Position numbers and translations under genes: made by a program. The notes under the pieces are model-generated. The model was given only the letters and a program-made list of their open reading frames with translations. It had not been told where the DNA came from and made no database searches. This document shows, in pieces, positions 25,707 through 34,549 of a stretch of DNA of 64,000 bases (the stretch's first letter is position 1; every line of letters starts with the position of its first letter). This stretch comes from DATBGE01 sp036558125 (GTDB lineage Bacteria > Gemmatimonadota > Gemmatimonadetes > Gemmatimonadales > GWC2-71-9): positions 37,752 through 101,751 of the forward strand of contig DATBGE010000108.1 of assembly GCA_036558125.1 (NCBI GenBank). The letters run 5' to 3'.

Positions 25707-27305
25707 ATGTCCCAAGACGCAGCGGACTTTGCCTTTCTCTTCCCGATCCTTCACAGCCGCAACCGGGTCCCGGACCTGGAGGCGCTGCGGACCTGGTATG
25801 AGGCCGTCTCCGATGCGCTCCAGTTCGAACTCCCGCACGATCTCTTCGCTCTGTGGGTCTACTCACCGAGCGGAGAGCCGTCGCTCATCGCACCGGAGGA
25901 GCTCGCTGCGGACGATTTGAAAGTTCCGCATCCCGATCCATTTCTCGATCCACACGAGCTGGCCCGGATCGAAGACCGGGTGCAGTCTGCCCGCTATGGC
26001 TCGGTGGTTTGTCGCCCGATTCGCCATGGCCCTAATGACGTCGGACTCATGTTGATCGCTGGCTTCAGGCCCGATCTCTACGGGATGCGGGAAGTCGCGG
26101 TAGTCGAATCGGCCGCGGAGGCCATGGCGCCGATGCTGGCGCGCTACTCCCGGGCGGGTCACCCTTCCGAGCCAGTCGAAGATGCGGTTGCGTCCGATGC
26201 TTCGAGTGACGCTGAGGTCCAAGCTACCAAGCTTCCCGCGGCGACGGTTTCCCTGAGCGCGGAGGAGCAGGAGGCCCATGAGCTCAACGCACTCTACAGC
26301 GCCCTCGCGGAAGCCACCACGGGCGCCGGCACGCCTAGAGATTTCATGCTCGGGGTCTCCTTCGCGATCCAGCACGTGCTCCCACATGACGGCATCGAGC
26401 TGATCATCGGGCACTCGCCGGAGGACCAGCACTACCGGCTTGGCCTTCACGGTCACGGACCGCTTTGGGCCGATCCCAGCCTGGTTCTCTCACCTGAAGC
26501 GTTTGATCCGAATCGTCTGTTCGGCGGTGTCAGCCAGGTTCTGGTCCGCGATGGGGCATCGGATGCCCGGGGCCCGATGCCGCAGTTGGCGCATGTGCTC
26601 GGGGGTGAGGAAAGGGCCCGGTCGCTGATCGGGGTGCAGCTGCGAGTCGTGGAACGGCCGGCCGGTTATCTGCTTCTCGGTAGCGCGGGGCCGGGACTTT
26701 ACGAGGAGAGCGACCTGATGTTGCTCGACACGATCGGAGCGCTGATCGCGCCCCGGGTCGATGTCTTCGTGATGGACTGGCAGCACCAGGTGCTGCGGGG
26801 CCAGTTCGACATGCTCCGTCACATCCCCATGCATCTGAGCCGCATCGCCGAGGAGCTGGCGACGACACCGCTGCTCGGCGAAGCCACGAGGCGGTTCGTG
26901 AAATCCGCTTCGGAACTCCTGCCGATCAACGCGATCGAGTTCGCGGTGAGGCTATCCAACGAGGGCCGGGTGGCTGTGGTCAAGCCGGGCCAGGCAACTC
27001 CGCTGGCGGACCTTCCGCAGGAACCGATCGAGGGGACCGGCGTCGCGCGGGTAGTGCGAGGAGAGATTCCCTACCTGGTGAGCTCGCAGGAGTCCCCACC
27101 ACTGTCGGTACTGGTGGTGCCGCTTCGGGTAGGCGGAACGATCATCGGCGCCATGGCGATGACCTCTCCGGGGACGACTTTCGGCCGCACCGATCTCGCG
27201 GTCGCTCAGCAGCTTGCCGACCTGGTGGCGCCCCACTTCGAGGTCGCGCGCCGCGTGGCGAGCACTCCGCTATTCGTCCCCGGGTGGAAGCGGTCGACGT
27301 TCTGA
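25707..27305 (+). CDS. multi-GAF-domain signalling protein
   Basis: 532-residue soluble protein that looks like three GAF-type sensory units in series: about residues 20-150 (DLFALWVYSPSGEPSLIAPE), 190-350 (DFMLGVSFAIQHVLPHDGIELIIG) and 375-520 (ELLPINAIEFAVRLSNEGR), joined by a low-complexity linker near 155-190. No kinase, cyclase, phosphatase or HTH domain is attached, so it probably acts through a partner. It carries no clear heme or chromophore Cys. The start ATG at 25707 follows a 359-bp non-coding region. It is directly followed by an exported peptidase gene. Its ligand is unknown. Confidence 0.75.
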   Translation: MSQDAADFAFLFPILHSRNRVPDLEALRTWYEAVSDALQFELPHDLFALWVYSPSGEPSLIAPEELAADDLKVPHPDPFLDPHELARIEDRVQSARYGSVVCRPIRHGPNDVGLMLIAGFRPDLYGMREVAVVESAAEAMAPMLARYSRAGHPSEPVEDAVASDASSDAEVQATKLPAATVSLSAEEQEAHELNALYSALAEATTGAGTPRDFMLGVSFAIQHVLPHDGIELIIGHSPEDQHYRLGLHGHGPLWADPSLVLSPEAFDPNRLFGGVSQVLVRDGASDARGPMPQLAHVLGGEERARSLIGVQLRVVERPAGYLLLGSAGPGLYEESDLMLLDTIGALIAPRVDVFVMDWQHQVLRGQFDMLRHIPMHLSRIAEELATTPLLGEATRRFVKSASELLPINAIEFAVRLSNEGRVAVVKPGQATPLADLPQEPIEGTGVARVVRGEIPYLVSSQESPPLSVLVVPLRVGGTIIGAMAMTSPGTTFGRTDLAVAQQLADLVAPHFEVARRVASTPLFVPGWKRSTF

Positions 27306-27356
27306 TTGAAACTGTGGTTGCTTCCCAGGAGGCTTCCCGGGTGTAGGTTGCCTTGT

Positions 27357-28259
27357 GTGTTTCACTCTCTCCTCGTCGCTCTTGCCCTCGTAGCCGCGCC
27401 CACGACTGTCGCGCAGGACACGACCGCCGGACCTCTCGACTGGTCGGCCGAAGATTCCACCCGAGTCAGGTTCGTCACGGCGCACGGTACGGCCCAGCGA
27501 CATCACCAACTGGTGATTTGGGCTCCGACCGACTCGGTGGATGCGGGGTGGCTCGCCGCCTTCGGCGACACTCTGGACAAGGGTCTCCGCGATTTGCGGG
27601 CTCTGGTGGGTGGGCCGTATTCCTGGCAGCGGATCGGCAACCGCCCGGTGGTGTTCTTCTTCAGTCCAGGGCGCTTCGTTTCCCACGCGACGGGACGGGA
27701 TACCGTCTTCATTTCCCTCAACCGGATCCGTCGAGGAGAGGCGCCATTCCTTCACGAAGCGTCGCACGAGCTGTTGACTCCCCGAGGACCGTTTTTCGCC
27801 GACGAGTACCCGGACGGCGGAGAACAGGAACGACGAGCTGCGCAGTTCCCTCAATGGCTCAGCGAAGGCCTTCCAGACTATCTCGCCCAGTCAGTGGCGA
27901 AGGCGACCGGATTCCCCGAGGGCGACGTGTTCGAGGTCGGGGGACTGGACAAAGTCGACAGCAGCTGTGCCGTCCGCCTCGCGAACAGCGCGCGGCGCGA
28001 CGAGATTCTGACCAAGATCGGGGGCCAGGGGCGACTCGGTGCCTTATTTACCGAGGATCGTGAAGTCGTGGCCCCCACGTACTACGCCTGCAGCCAGTCG
28101 TTCACCAAGTACCTGGTGGATCGTATCGGGGTGAAAGCCGTCCTAGGACTGTTTCCCGAGATTCCGGCCGGGACGTGGAACGGGAAGGTGGAACAGCTTG
28201 CTGGCGAGCCAATCGCTGCACTTCGGCGGAAGTGGATGGACCAGCTTGGTATTCGATGA
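27357..28259 (+). CDS. exported gluzincin-type metallopeptidase (HExxH)
   Basis: 300-residue secreted protein of the peptidase MA-like class. The signal peptide FHSLLVALALVAAPTTVAQ begins at the chosen GTG (27357); an in-frame TTG at 27306 directly after the upstream stop is an alternative but has no ribosome site. The zinc motif is HEASHEL with a downstream glutamate in WLSEGLPDYLAQS, the usual gluzincin arrangement. The mature protein would act in the periplasm or outside. It is followed 10 bp later by a lipoprotein gene. Substrate unknown. Confidence 0.8.
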   Translation: MFHSLLVALALVAAPTTVAQDTTAGPLDWSAEDSTRVRFVTAHGTAQRHHQLVIWAPTDSVDAGWLAAFGDTLDKGLRDLRALVGGPYSWQRIGNRPVVFFFSPGRFVSHATGRDTVFISLNRIRRGEAPFLHEASHELLTPRGPFFADEYPDGGEQERRAAQFPQWLSEGLPDYLAQSVAKATGFPEGDVFEVGGLDKVDSSCAVRLANSARRDEILTKIGGQGRLGALFTEDREVVAPTYYACSQSFTKYLVDRIGVKAVLGLFPEIPAGTWNGKVEQLAGEPIAALRRKWMDQLGIR

Positions 28260-28269
28260 GAGGCCTCTG

Positions 28270-28737
28270 ATGCCATCGCGTATCGCACTGAGTCTCGTCG
28301 GGCTCACCCTGGCTTGTTCAGCAGGGCGGCCGAACCCTTCGGACCCCAAGGTCCGTCAGGAGGTCGTCGCCGCGATGGACCACTACACCGCTCTGATCAA
28401 GTTGGTAGCCTCGGATTCAATCGCCGCGATGTACACCGAAGACGGTGAGCTGCTCGAAGCGGGAATGGCTCCGCTCGTCGGGCCCAAAGCGATCAGGGAG
28501 TTTCTGGCCCAATTCGATGGCAAGGTGGTGGTTGATTCGGCATCCACGGCCAGCGATGATGTCGAGGTGTTCGGAACCACGGCCTATCAGTGGGGTTCGT
28601 TCTCCCAGGTTGCGAGGGTGCAGGACCAGCCACCGGCCAAGTTTGGAGGCCGGTACGTCGCACGCTGGCGCCGGACACCAGAAGGGCAGTGGAAGCTCAC
28701 TCGGCTGCTGATGCAGCCGGCGCCGTCTGCTCAGTAA
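28270..28737 (+). CDS. SnoaL/NTF2-like lipoprotein (DUF4440-type)
   Basis: 155-residue lipoprotein with lipobox LTLAC in the first 17 residues. The rest matches the SnoaL/DUF4440 cone fold: an N-terminal helix (VVAAMDHYTALIKLVASDSIAAMYTEDGEL) followed by the beta sheet ending in ARWRRTPEGQWKLTRLLMQP. Such domains bind small hydrophobic ligands or act as simple enzymes; no specific activity can be assigned. The ATG at 28270 is chosen because it starts the signal peptide. It lies between the exported peptidase and a FtsX-type permease on the same strand. Confidence 0.82.
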   Translation: MPSRIALSLVGLTLACSAGRPNPSDPKVRQEVVAAMDHYTALIKLVASDSIAAMYTEDGELLEAGMAPLVGPKAIREFLAQFDGKVVVDSASTASDDVEVFGTTAYQWGSFSQVARVQDQPPAKFGGRYVARWRRTPEGQWKLTRLLMQPAPSAQ

Positions 28738-28746
28738 CTCCTCTGA

Positions 28747-30603
28747 ATGGCCACCGCGGCTCGACGAGAAGTGGTGATCGGCTCCATGATCAATGGACGG
28801 GGAAGACTGACCCGGGTGGTTTCTCCCGCGCTCGCGGCGCTCCGGATGTACCGAGGGACCGCGCTGTTACTGGCGGCGACCGGAGTCGTGATCCTCATCG
28901 CGCTGCTTCCGGTGACCTCGCTCTGGATTCCTGGCGCCAACAGTACGCGGCTCTCCTTCTCCAGCGTGCGAGGAGCCGATCTCGGCCTGCCATGGAATCC
29001 GGATGCCCGGCCACCGGTCGCGGGACAATTGGCCGCTCTCACCCAGTTGTTCCGGCTTCTCATGGGGACCGCTGCAGCTGCGGTTGCCGCGGCCGCGCTC
29101 ACCATGCTGACGCTCTCCGCCGCACGCGCTTCGGAGCGGGCGCCGGAACTTGCAGTCAGGCGCTCGGTGGGCGCCTCGCGCCGAGGCGTGCTTGCCTCTG
29201 CCTTCCTCGAGGCTGGATTGGTGGCCGCGGCCGTGCTCGTCCTTGGTGGCGCCGCTGGTGGCGTTGCGGCCAGGCTTGCTGCCCGGGGATGGCCTGGTCT
29301 ACTGAGTCCCGGCGGGCCGACGATGATTCCGCTCAGTCTTTCGCTCGTCTGCGCTGCGTTGGTGCTTGCCGGAATTCTTCCTCTGGTGTTTGCCCGTCGC
29401 ACCCGTCTTACCCAAGTAGAAGCACAACCGCTACCCCTGCTGGTGCCGGCGATCCAACTGGGAATCAGTCTTACCGTGCTCACCGCCGGCGTGCTGGTGG
29501 CCAGACACGCGAGCAGCATGCTGAATTCGGCGGCTCTCGAGCGTCGTGACGGGGAGGTGTACCAGGTTGCCGTACCGAGTGCATCACCGAGTGAGCAAGC
29601 GTCGCATTTCGAAGCCTTGCTTCAGAAACTCTCGAGCGACTCCCAGCATGCCGTGATCAGCCTCAGCAGCCCGGGAACCATCGCCGGTCTGGGCACCGTG
29701 GCGGGAATCACAACCGACTGCGGGCTTTGCTCGTTTGGCGGCCTCATGGTGCCGTGGCACCAGGTACTGGCGACTCACGAAATGGTGAGCGCCGATACCT
29801 TCCGCGCCCTCGGCGTCAAGATGGTTGCCGGTCGGAGCATTGGTTCCGAAGACCGCTGGGACGCACCACGGGTCGCCGTCGTCAATCGGGCCCTCGCGGC
29901 GCGCCACTTTCAGCACGGCGAGGCGATCGGACGGCAGTTGATGGTGGGCCTCAAGCGATCGGAATGGTACACAGTGGTGGGCATCGTGGATGATCCACCG
30001 CCGGCGGGTTTTGGAGCGGCGCTGCAACCTGAATACACCGTCTACTTAAGCGTTCTGCAGCACCCGGTTCCCCAGATTGACCTGCTCGTTCGTGACTCGG
30101 TGAACCCGGGTGGCGCCGGCGCCGTCGCTTCAGTGATTCAGGACGAACTGGGAGTTCCATCCGGCAGTATCGCGAGCCAGAAGGAGTCGGAGTTGCTCGC
30201 CGCCGAGGCCCGACCGCTCCGCTGGTTCGGCCGATGGTTCGGGGTAGAGGGATGGATCGCGCTCATAATCGCATTGACCGGCACCTATGCCTTGATGCGG
30301 CTCTGGGTGCGCTCGCTGCACGGCGAGTTGGGATTGCGCCGGGCAGTCGGCGCTCGACGCCGGAGCGTGATTGGCTACGTGGTTGTGCGGGCGGTACTGG
30401 TCAGCCTGGTTGGAGCCGGGACTGGGATGTGGTTCGGTCCAACCCTCTGGAACATGCTCTCGGGTCTGCTGCCTGGACTGCCGGTGTGGGACTGGAAGCT
30501 TGTCCTGCAATTCACGGCACTGCTCACCGTGGCGACAGTGGTCGGCGCATTGGAGCCGGCGCTGCGAGTCATCACAGCGAAACCCTCGGAGCTGCTGGCC
30601 TGA
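28747..30603 (+). CDS. FtsX/MacB-type ABC transporter permease
   Basis: 618-residue membrane protein of the MacB/FtsX permease class. It has a first membrane segment near residues 38-60, a Gly/Ala-rich set of segments in the first third that includes the cytoplasmic RSVGASRRGVLASAFLEAGL loop, an extracytoplasmic MacB-PCD-like domain (about 250-470), and C-terminal segments with the parallel LRRAVGARRRSVIGYVVVRAVLVSL. Two RR-x-VGA(S/R)RR loops show a duplicated FtsX domain, as in long ADOP-type permeases, but the protein is shorter. No ATPase lies beside it. It ends 8 bp before the convergent phosphatase gene. Confidence 0.82.
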   Translation: MATAARREVVIGSMINGRGRLTRVVSPALAALRMYRGTALLLAATGVVILIALLPVTSLWIPGANSTRLSFSSVRGADLGLPWNPDARPPVAGQLAALTQLFRLLMGTAAAAVAAAALTMLTLSAARASERAPELAVRRSVGASRRGVLASAFLEAGLVAAAVLVLGGAAGGVAARLAARGWPGLLSPGGPTMIPLSLSLVCAALVLAGILPLVFARRTRLTQVEAQPLPLLVPAIQLGISLTVLTAGVLVARHASSMLNSAALERRDGEVYQVAVPSASPSEQASHFEALLQKLSSDSQHAVISLSSPGTIAGLGTVAGITTDCGLCSFGGLMVPWHQVLATHEMVSADTFRALGVKMVAGRSIGSEDRWDAPRVAVVNRALAARHFQHGEAIGRQLMVGLKRSEWYTVVGIVDDPPPAGFGAALQPEYTVYLSVLQHPVPQIDLLVRDSVNPGGAGAVASVIQDELGVPSGSIASQKESELLAAEARPLRWFGRWFGVEGWIALIIALTGTYALMRLWVRSLHGELGLRRAVGARRRSVIGYVVVRAVLVSLVGAGTGMWFGPTLWNMLSGLLPGLPVWDWKLVLQFTALLTVATVVGALEPALRVITAKPSELLA

Positions 30604-30611
30604 CTCGTCGG

Positions 30612-31202
30612 CTAGGGAACCTGCTCACTGTTCAAGGCCAGGAGCCGCGCGCCCGCCTCGCCGATTTCGAGAGTAGAGACTCGTAGCCGATCGGCTGGGA
30701 ACTCGAACGCTTTGTCGAGTGGAACCTCGAGCACATGGCAGAGGATTGCTCTGATGCTTCCCGCGTGGGCGACGACCACGACTTCTTCGGCCGGGTTGGT
30801 GAGGCACCGAGCGTACCAGTCACGGACCCGATCTGAAAGAACGCTGAACGACTCACCGCCGGGGACTCTTTCGGTTACCCAGCTTTCCATCCAGCGCTTG
30901 AGGCGCGCGTCGTCCCCGCGCTCGAGCGCATTCCAGAAGCGCCCATCCCATTCTCCGAAGTTCATTTCTCGAAGCCGGGCATCGATCGTCGGCGTAACGC
31001 CCCAACGTCGGCCGAGCGGATCGGCCGTCTCCCGAGCGCGACGGAGATCGCTGGACCAGATACACCCAGGAGCTCTCGGCCACGCCGCGACAAGTCGGCC
31101 GACGTGCTCGATGCCTTCGGGAGACAATGGAGCGTCGGTATGGCCCATCGCTCGCCCGTCGGCGTCGAGGGCGGGGCCGTGCCGCACCAGGTGAAGCTTC
31201 AA
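30612..31202 (-). CDS. histidine phosphatase family protein (PhoE/CobC-like)
   Basis: 196-residue branch-1 histidine phosphatase. Seen: LHLVRHGPALDADGRAMGH with the phospho-acceptor His in RHG, SSDLRRARETADPLG, the acid RLREMNFGEWDG (Glu), and the second His in VVVVAHAGSIRAILCHVL. The layout resembles alpha-ribazole phosphatase and broad-specificity sugar phosphatases. Its start overlaps the ctaG-like stop by 4 bp, so it is the final gene of the copper operon; a functional link to copper is not obvious. A standalone metabolic role is equally possible. Confidence 0.9.
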   Translation of the reverse strand: MKLHLVRHGPALDADGRAMGHTDAPLSPEGIEHVGRLVAAWPRAPGCIWSSDLRRARETADPLGRRWGVTPTIDARLREMNFGEWDGRFWNALERGDDARLKRWMESWVTERVPGGESFSVLSDRVRDWYARCLTNPAEEVVVVAHAGSIRAILCHVLEVPLDKAFEFPADRLRVSTLEIGEAGARLLALNSEQVP

Positions 31203-32056
31203 GCCGTGCTTTCGGTGGCGCTGCGCTGGCCCACGCCGGGATGTACCGGATTAGAGCCGCCCGACTCGCGAGCCCAGCGGAAGAAGATCACCCCGAAGGC
31301 AAACCAGAGTGGAAGGTCGCCGATGATCTTCATGGTGAGTCCCGCGATTTGCTGATCGGAATGGGCGGGGAGGTCCATCGCGCGGGGTGCCAGTTCGTAC
31401 ACGCCGTAGAGCGGGTAATCGGCGAAGGTGAGGAAAGCCGCCGGGAGAATCGGCGGCAGGGTGGCTGCGAAGAGATATCCCATCTTCAAAGGGCGGGTAA
31501 GGCGGCCGATCGGCGGGGGCGCCATGATTGCCCACCAGAGCACGATTCCACCGAGGAACCATGCCAGGTCGATGGCGAAGGCGCCGAGCTGCGAACCCAT
31601 CAGTCCGTCTACCACATCCGGAATGTGAGTGCCGATCAGGATCGCGTTGAAAACCGCGAGAGCGATGAGTGGTCGGGCCAGAATCCGTAAGACCGGCCCC
31701 ACGCGCGGCGACCGGGAGCCGCTGAGCATGGCCTCACTCGGAATGCCGGCCAGGAGCAGAGGCGGGGCGATGAGGCTCAGGAGGATGTAGCTGACGGTGT
31801 GGAAGCTGACCAGGTAGCCGGTCCCCAACGGACCAATTGGCCAGTCGAGTGCGAGCCAGACGGTGAGGAGGCCGGCCGCAAAGAAATAGGCGGCTCGGCG
31901 GCTCGGCGGCTCGGCGGCTCGGCTTCGCAGGTCGGGGCCTCGGCGGATAACCAGGAAATACAGAACGGCAAGAAGCGCGACGAACAGCCACACGCCGGGA
32001 TAGGCCTTCCAGGCCCAGGTCCATGGCTGCCCGGTTGCCGAGCACCACCAGGTCAT
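31199..32056 (-). CDS. CtaG-like cytochrome c oxidase assembly membrane protein (caa3 type)
   Basis: 285-residue integral membrane protein with about seven hydrophobic segments, matching the CtaG_Cox family needed for caa3-oxidase assembly in Bacillus. Seen: FHTVSYILLSLIAPPLLLAGIP near residue 85 with the conserved His, IGTHIPDVVDGLM, and LPAHSDQQIAGLTMKIIGDLP with another conserved His. The loop after the first membrane segment (about residues 45-55) is encoded by four copies of an 8-bp repeat, giving RAAEPPSRRAA; copy-number change would shift the frame. Overlaps of 4 bp on both sides place it in the copper operon. Confidence 0.88.
   Translation of the reverse strand: MTWWCSATGQPWTWAWKAYPGVWLFVALLAVLYFLVIRRGPDLRSRAAEPPSRRAAYFFAAGLLTVWLALDWPIGPLGTGYLVSFHTVSYILLSLIAPPLLLAGIPSEAMLSGSRSPRVGPVLRILARPLIALAVFNAILIGTHIPDVVDGLMGSQLGAFAIDLAWFLGGIVLWWAIMAPPPIGRLTRPLKMGYLFAATLPPILPAAFLTFADYPLYGVYELAPRAMDLPAHSDQQIAGLTMKIIGDLPLWFAFGVIFFRWARESGGSNPVHPGVGQRSATESTA
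31892..31923. repeat. four tandem copies of GGCTCGGC inside the ctaG-like gene
   Basis: Exact 8-bp units at 31892, 31900, 31908 and 31916, read on the minus strand as AEPPSRRA. The unit length is not a multiple of three. The same unit occurs near the start of the znuA gene at 43.1 kb. Confidence 0.95.
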
Positions 32057-32502
32057 TGGTTGTAGGCCCTGACGGGGAGTTCCAGGGTGACCGTGCCGGC
32101 TCGACTGAAGACGAGAGTTACCGGCATCCGCTCACCGGGTTTGGGAAGCCGGCTGAGTTGCTCGAGCATCAGATGGGTGCCACCAGGCTTGAGTGTCACT
32201 TCTTCGCCGGGAGGAATGGGAAGCCGTTCGATCCTCGCCATCCCGGCGGCTCCTTCAGACTGCATCGTTCCGTGAATCATCGCCGACTTCGCGATGGAGG
32301 ACTGGACCGACACGAGCGTATCAGGCTTGTCGCTGGTGTTGCGGATCGTGAAGTAGGCGGCACCCGACTCCTGCGTGATCGGGGAATACGCGAACCCGCC
32401 GGTGATGCGGATGTTCCCGAACTCGGCCTTGAGGGTTGGCGGTGCCGCCTTGCCGCAGCTCCAGCCAAAGAAGAGCAATCCGGCAAATAGGCCCCGAATC
32501 AC
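32053..32502 (-). CDS. PCu(A)C copper chaperone lipoprotein
   Basis: 149-residue periplasmic copper chaperone that delivers Cu(I) to the CuA site of cytochrome oxidase. The GTG at 32502 overlaps the SCO stop (GTGA) and gives a lipoprotein signal with lipobox FGWSC. The cupredoxin-like domain shows the PCuAC copper motif: His and Met in MIHGTMQSEGAAGMARIE, and the distal His-x-Met in PGGTHLMLEQL. The neighbours (CopC, CopD, SCO, CtaG) match the copper-delivery role. An earlier in-frame start at 32547 would extend into the SCO gene without adding recognisable sequence. Confidence 0.93.
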   Translation of the reverse strand: MIRGLFAGLLFFGWSCGKAAPPTLKAEFGNIRITGGFAYSPITQESGAAYFTIRNTSDKPDTLVSVQSSIAKSAMIHGTMQSEGAAGMARIERLPIPPGEEVTLKPGGTHLMLEQLSRLPKPGERMPVTLVFSRAGTVTLELPVRAYNQ

Positions 32503-33125
32503 GCCGGGCCTACCATCTTCGCGAGAAGTTCCAGGTCTTTGGCCCAATCGGCCTGGCGCACGCCGAACGGATAGACCACGTGAGCCGAATCATCCGGCGT
32601 GAAGGCAAGAACGAGGGCAGCGTGACCCACGCTGTACCCCGTGTCGGCCGGCGTCAGCTGCGGCTCTCGTGATGCCTCGCCGAGCTTGAGCCCGCGCTGG
32701 ATCGCGTTGACTTCGGCGAGGCTACCGCGCAGCCCGACGAATCCGGGATCGAACTTATTCAGCCACGCGCGGATCACCTCGGGGGTATCGCGGTCGGGAT
32801 CGGTGGTGACAAACACGACTTCCACCTTCCGCTGGACCTCGGGGCCAAGGGTTTGGAGTGCCGCGGCGATATTCGCGAGATGCACAGGGCAGACGTCGGG
32901 GCAATGGGTGTAACCGAAGAAGAGCAGGGTAATCTTGCCCTCGGTCTGCTGGCGGAAGTTGAACGGTGATCCGTCGGTCGCGGTCAGGGTGAAGTCAGGT
33001 TTGGGAATCGCCTGGCCGAGTGTGGGTCCCGCAAGGCCTGACGGGTTGAAGGCCGCGGGTTTCCGGTCGCAGCCGATGAGTGCGAGGACCAGCACGACCG
33101 AACGAAGGGCTCTTGCGGTAGTCAT
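32499..33125 (-). CDS. SCO1/SenC-type copper chaperone lipoprotein
   Basis: 208-residue thioredoxin-fold protein for CuA-site assembly, anchored by lipobox LALIGC near residue 19. Copper ligands are visible as CPDVC in FGYTHCPDVCPVHLANI, and the distal His in TGYSVGHAALVLAF. The segment VVFVTTDPDRDTPEVIRAWL is typical of SCO proteins. It overlaps copD upstream by 4 bp and the PCuAC gene downstream by 4 bp. PCuAC and SCO together are the standard CuA metallation pair. Confidence 0.95.
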   Translation of the reverse strand: MTTARALRSVVLVLALIGCDRKPAAFNPSGLAGPTLGQAIPKPDFTLTATDGSPFNFRQQTEGKITLLFFGYTHCPDVCPVHLANIAAALQTLGPEVQRKVEVVFVTTDPDRDTPEVIRAWLNKFDPGFVGLRGSLAEVNAIQRGLKLGEASREPQLTPADTGYSVGHAALVLAFTPDDSAHVVYPFGVRQADWAKDLELLAKMVGPA

Positions 33126-34075
33126 AGTGTGGGGGCCGGCAGAGAGACGAGGACCGCGGTGGCGACAAGTATCAGCGCCGCCAAGGTCAGCTCGATGGCC
33201 GCGGAGCCGCGAAAAGCGGAAGCGCCTTGGGCGGAATCGAGCCGGGGTGAAAGGGATTTCCAGTGATAGGCGCCGAGAGCCGCGGTGGCACTGAGCAGCA
33301 CGATCTTGATCAGCAGCGTCTTCCCATACGTACTACCCCAGAAGGCTTCCAGGCTTCCCACGTACGCCACCCCGAGCACCACGCCCGCTCCGACAACAAG
33401 CGCGGCACCGGTGAGGGCGAGGGGCGAGAACGCCCGCACCATGCGAGCCAGGAGTGCGGTGCCTTCAAAGGCTCCGCCTTCCCGCACGCCGCGAAACCCC
33501 GCCACGAAGAGCACGAAGAGAGTGCCGATCCATACTCCGGCGCCGAGCAGGTGCAGACCGTGAAGCGAGACACCGGCGAGCCGGCCCCAGGGATTCTCCA
33601 TTGCGTGTCCGGTGAGCGGCGATGCAAAAGCAACCATCAACGATGCCAGAATGGCCTCGGGTGAGATGCGAGTTCCATTGTTCCGCGAGCGCCAGCGAGC
33701 CAGCCCAAGCAGGACTGCCGCGAGAATGGCCGACCCGATCTGAATCGTCCAACCGCGACCCCATGTTGTCCCGGCAACGATGGCATGGATCCCATCCGCC
33801 GTTGTGGGTTCGGCCGGTTCGAGGAAGGCCCTTGCCTGTCCGTAAAGCCGAAGCAAATGGGCGCCGATCAGTACGATCGGCGCCGCAAGGACCAGCCGCC
33901 AGATTGTCTCGCGGGCTGCGTCGAGGGCTAGGTTACTCCGACCGCCTGGTTCCGAGAATCTCCCGAGCAACCCGACGCAGACGCTGCCACCGATCGTGAC
34001 CAGCGTCGCGGTGTAGGCGATCCAGCGGGCCAGGGCGTAGAGGTCGAGTGGAAGTGCGGCGACCTGATGATCCAC
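33122..34075 (-). CDS. copD: CopD-family copper transport membrane protein
   Basis: 317-residue membrane protein of the CopD/YcnJ family, thought to pass copper across the cytoplasmic membrane. About eight membrane segments are predicted. The conserved GLHLLGAGVWIGTLFVLFVAGFR segment, with His and Trp, lies near residue 185, and PLTGHAMENPWG, with another His, just before. The GTG at 34075 begins one base after the copC stop and gives a short N-terminus before the first membrane segment; an earlier ATG at 34141 would lie in copC. It overlaps the SCO gene by 4 bp. Confidence 0.9.
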   Translation of the reverse strand: MDHQVAALPLDLYALARWIAYTATLVTIGGSVCVGLLGRFSEPGGRSNLALDAARETIWRLVLAAPIVLIGAHLLRLYGQARAFLEPAEPTTADGIHAIVAGTTWGRGWTIQIGSAILAAVLLGLARWRSRNNGTRISPEAILASLMVAFASPLTGHAMENPWGRLAGVSLHGLHLLGAGVWIGTLFVLFVAGFRGVREGGAFEGTALLARMVRAFSPLALTGAALVVGAGVVLGVAYVGSLEAFWGSTYGKTLLIKIVLLSATAALGAYHWKSLSPRLDSAQGASAFRGSAAIELTLAALILVATAVLVSLPAPTL

Positions 34076-34076
34076 G

Positions 34077-34463
34077 TCAATTACTGGCGCCGGTCGGAGC
34101 GGAGTAAGTGAACTTGTAGGACCCGCGTACCGGGTGGCCATCTGCGGAACCAGTTTTCCAAATCACGATGTATCCACCGGGGGCGAGGCTCACCGGGATG
34201 GTACCGGCGACACTCAAGCTGTCGTCGGTCTTCCCAAGCGTGATCCGGGCAACCGGTGCGCTATCGCTGGAGAGCAGCGCGGCGGAGGACAACGCCACCT
34301 CGGGCCGCTCGTTGAACCACAGGCGAACCTGCTTGGGGGCCTCCGTGATCGTGCCATCCACGGCGGGCTCGGCCTTCACCAGGTGAGTGTGGATGGCGGC
34401 TGCGCCCGATGCGGTAAGGGCGAGGACGGAGAGTAAAATCAGAGTGATACGACGTCCCGACAT
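34077..34463 (-). CDS. copC: CopC-family periplasmic copper-binding protein
   Basis: 128-residue exported copper-binding protein with a signal peptide ending near GAAA (residue 23). The mature N-terminus IHTHLVKAEPAVDG carries the N-terminal His of the Cu(II) site, and the C-terminal TGSADGHPVRGSYKFTY carries the second. The beta-sandwich length is typical of CopC/YobA. It is the first gene of the coupled operon copC-copD-SCO-PCuAC-ctaG-phosphatase, and probably hands copper to CopD. Confidence 0.94.
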   Translation of the reverse strand: MSGRRITLILLSVLALTASGAAAIHTHLVKAEPAVDGTITEAPKQVRLWFNERPEVALSSAALLSSDSAPVARITLGKTDDSLSVAGTIPVSLAPGGYIVIWKTGSADGHPVRGSYKFTYSAPTGASN

Positions 34464-34513
34464 CGGGGGTCTCCTTGGTGAAAAGGTAAGGCGCTCAATT
34501 TAGCCGGGTGGGA

Positions 34514-34533
34514 CGGGGCACAGGAGTGCCCCG
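34514..34533 (-). terminator. hairpin after the first TonB receptor gene
   Basis: CGGGGCAC and GTGCCCCG form a perfect 8-bp stem with a 4-nt AGGA loop, 17 bp beyond the receptor stop. No strong T run follows on either strand, so termination is likely but not certain. Confidence 0.45.
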
Positions 34534-34549
34534 CTCCGCAGCCGCGACC

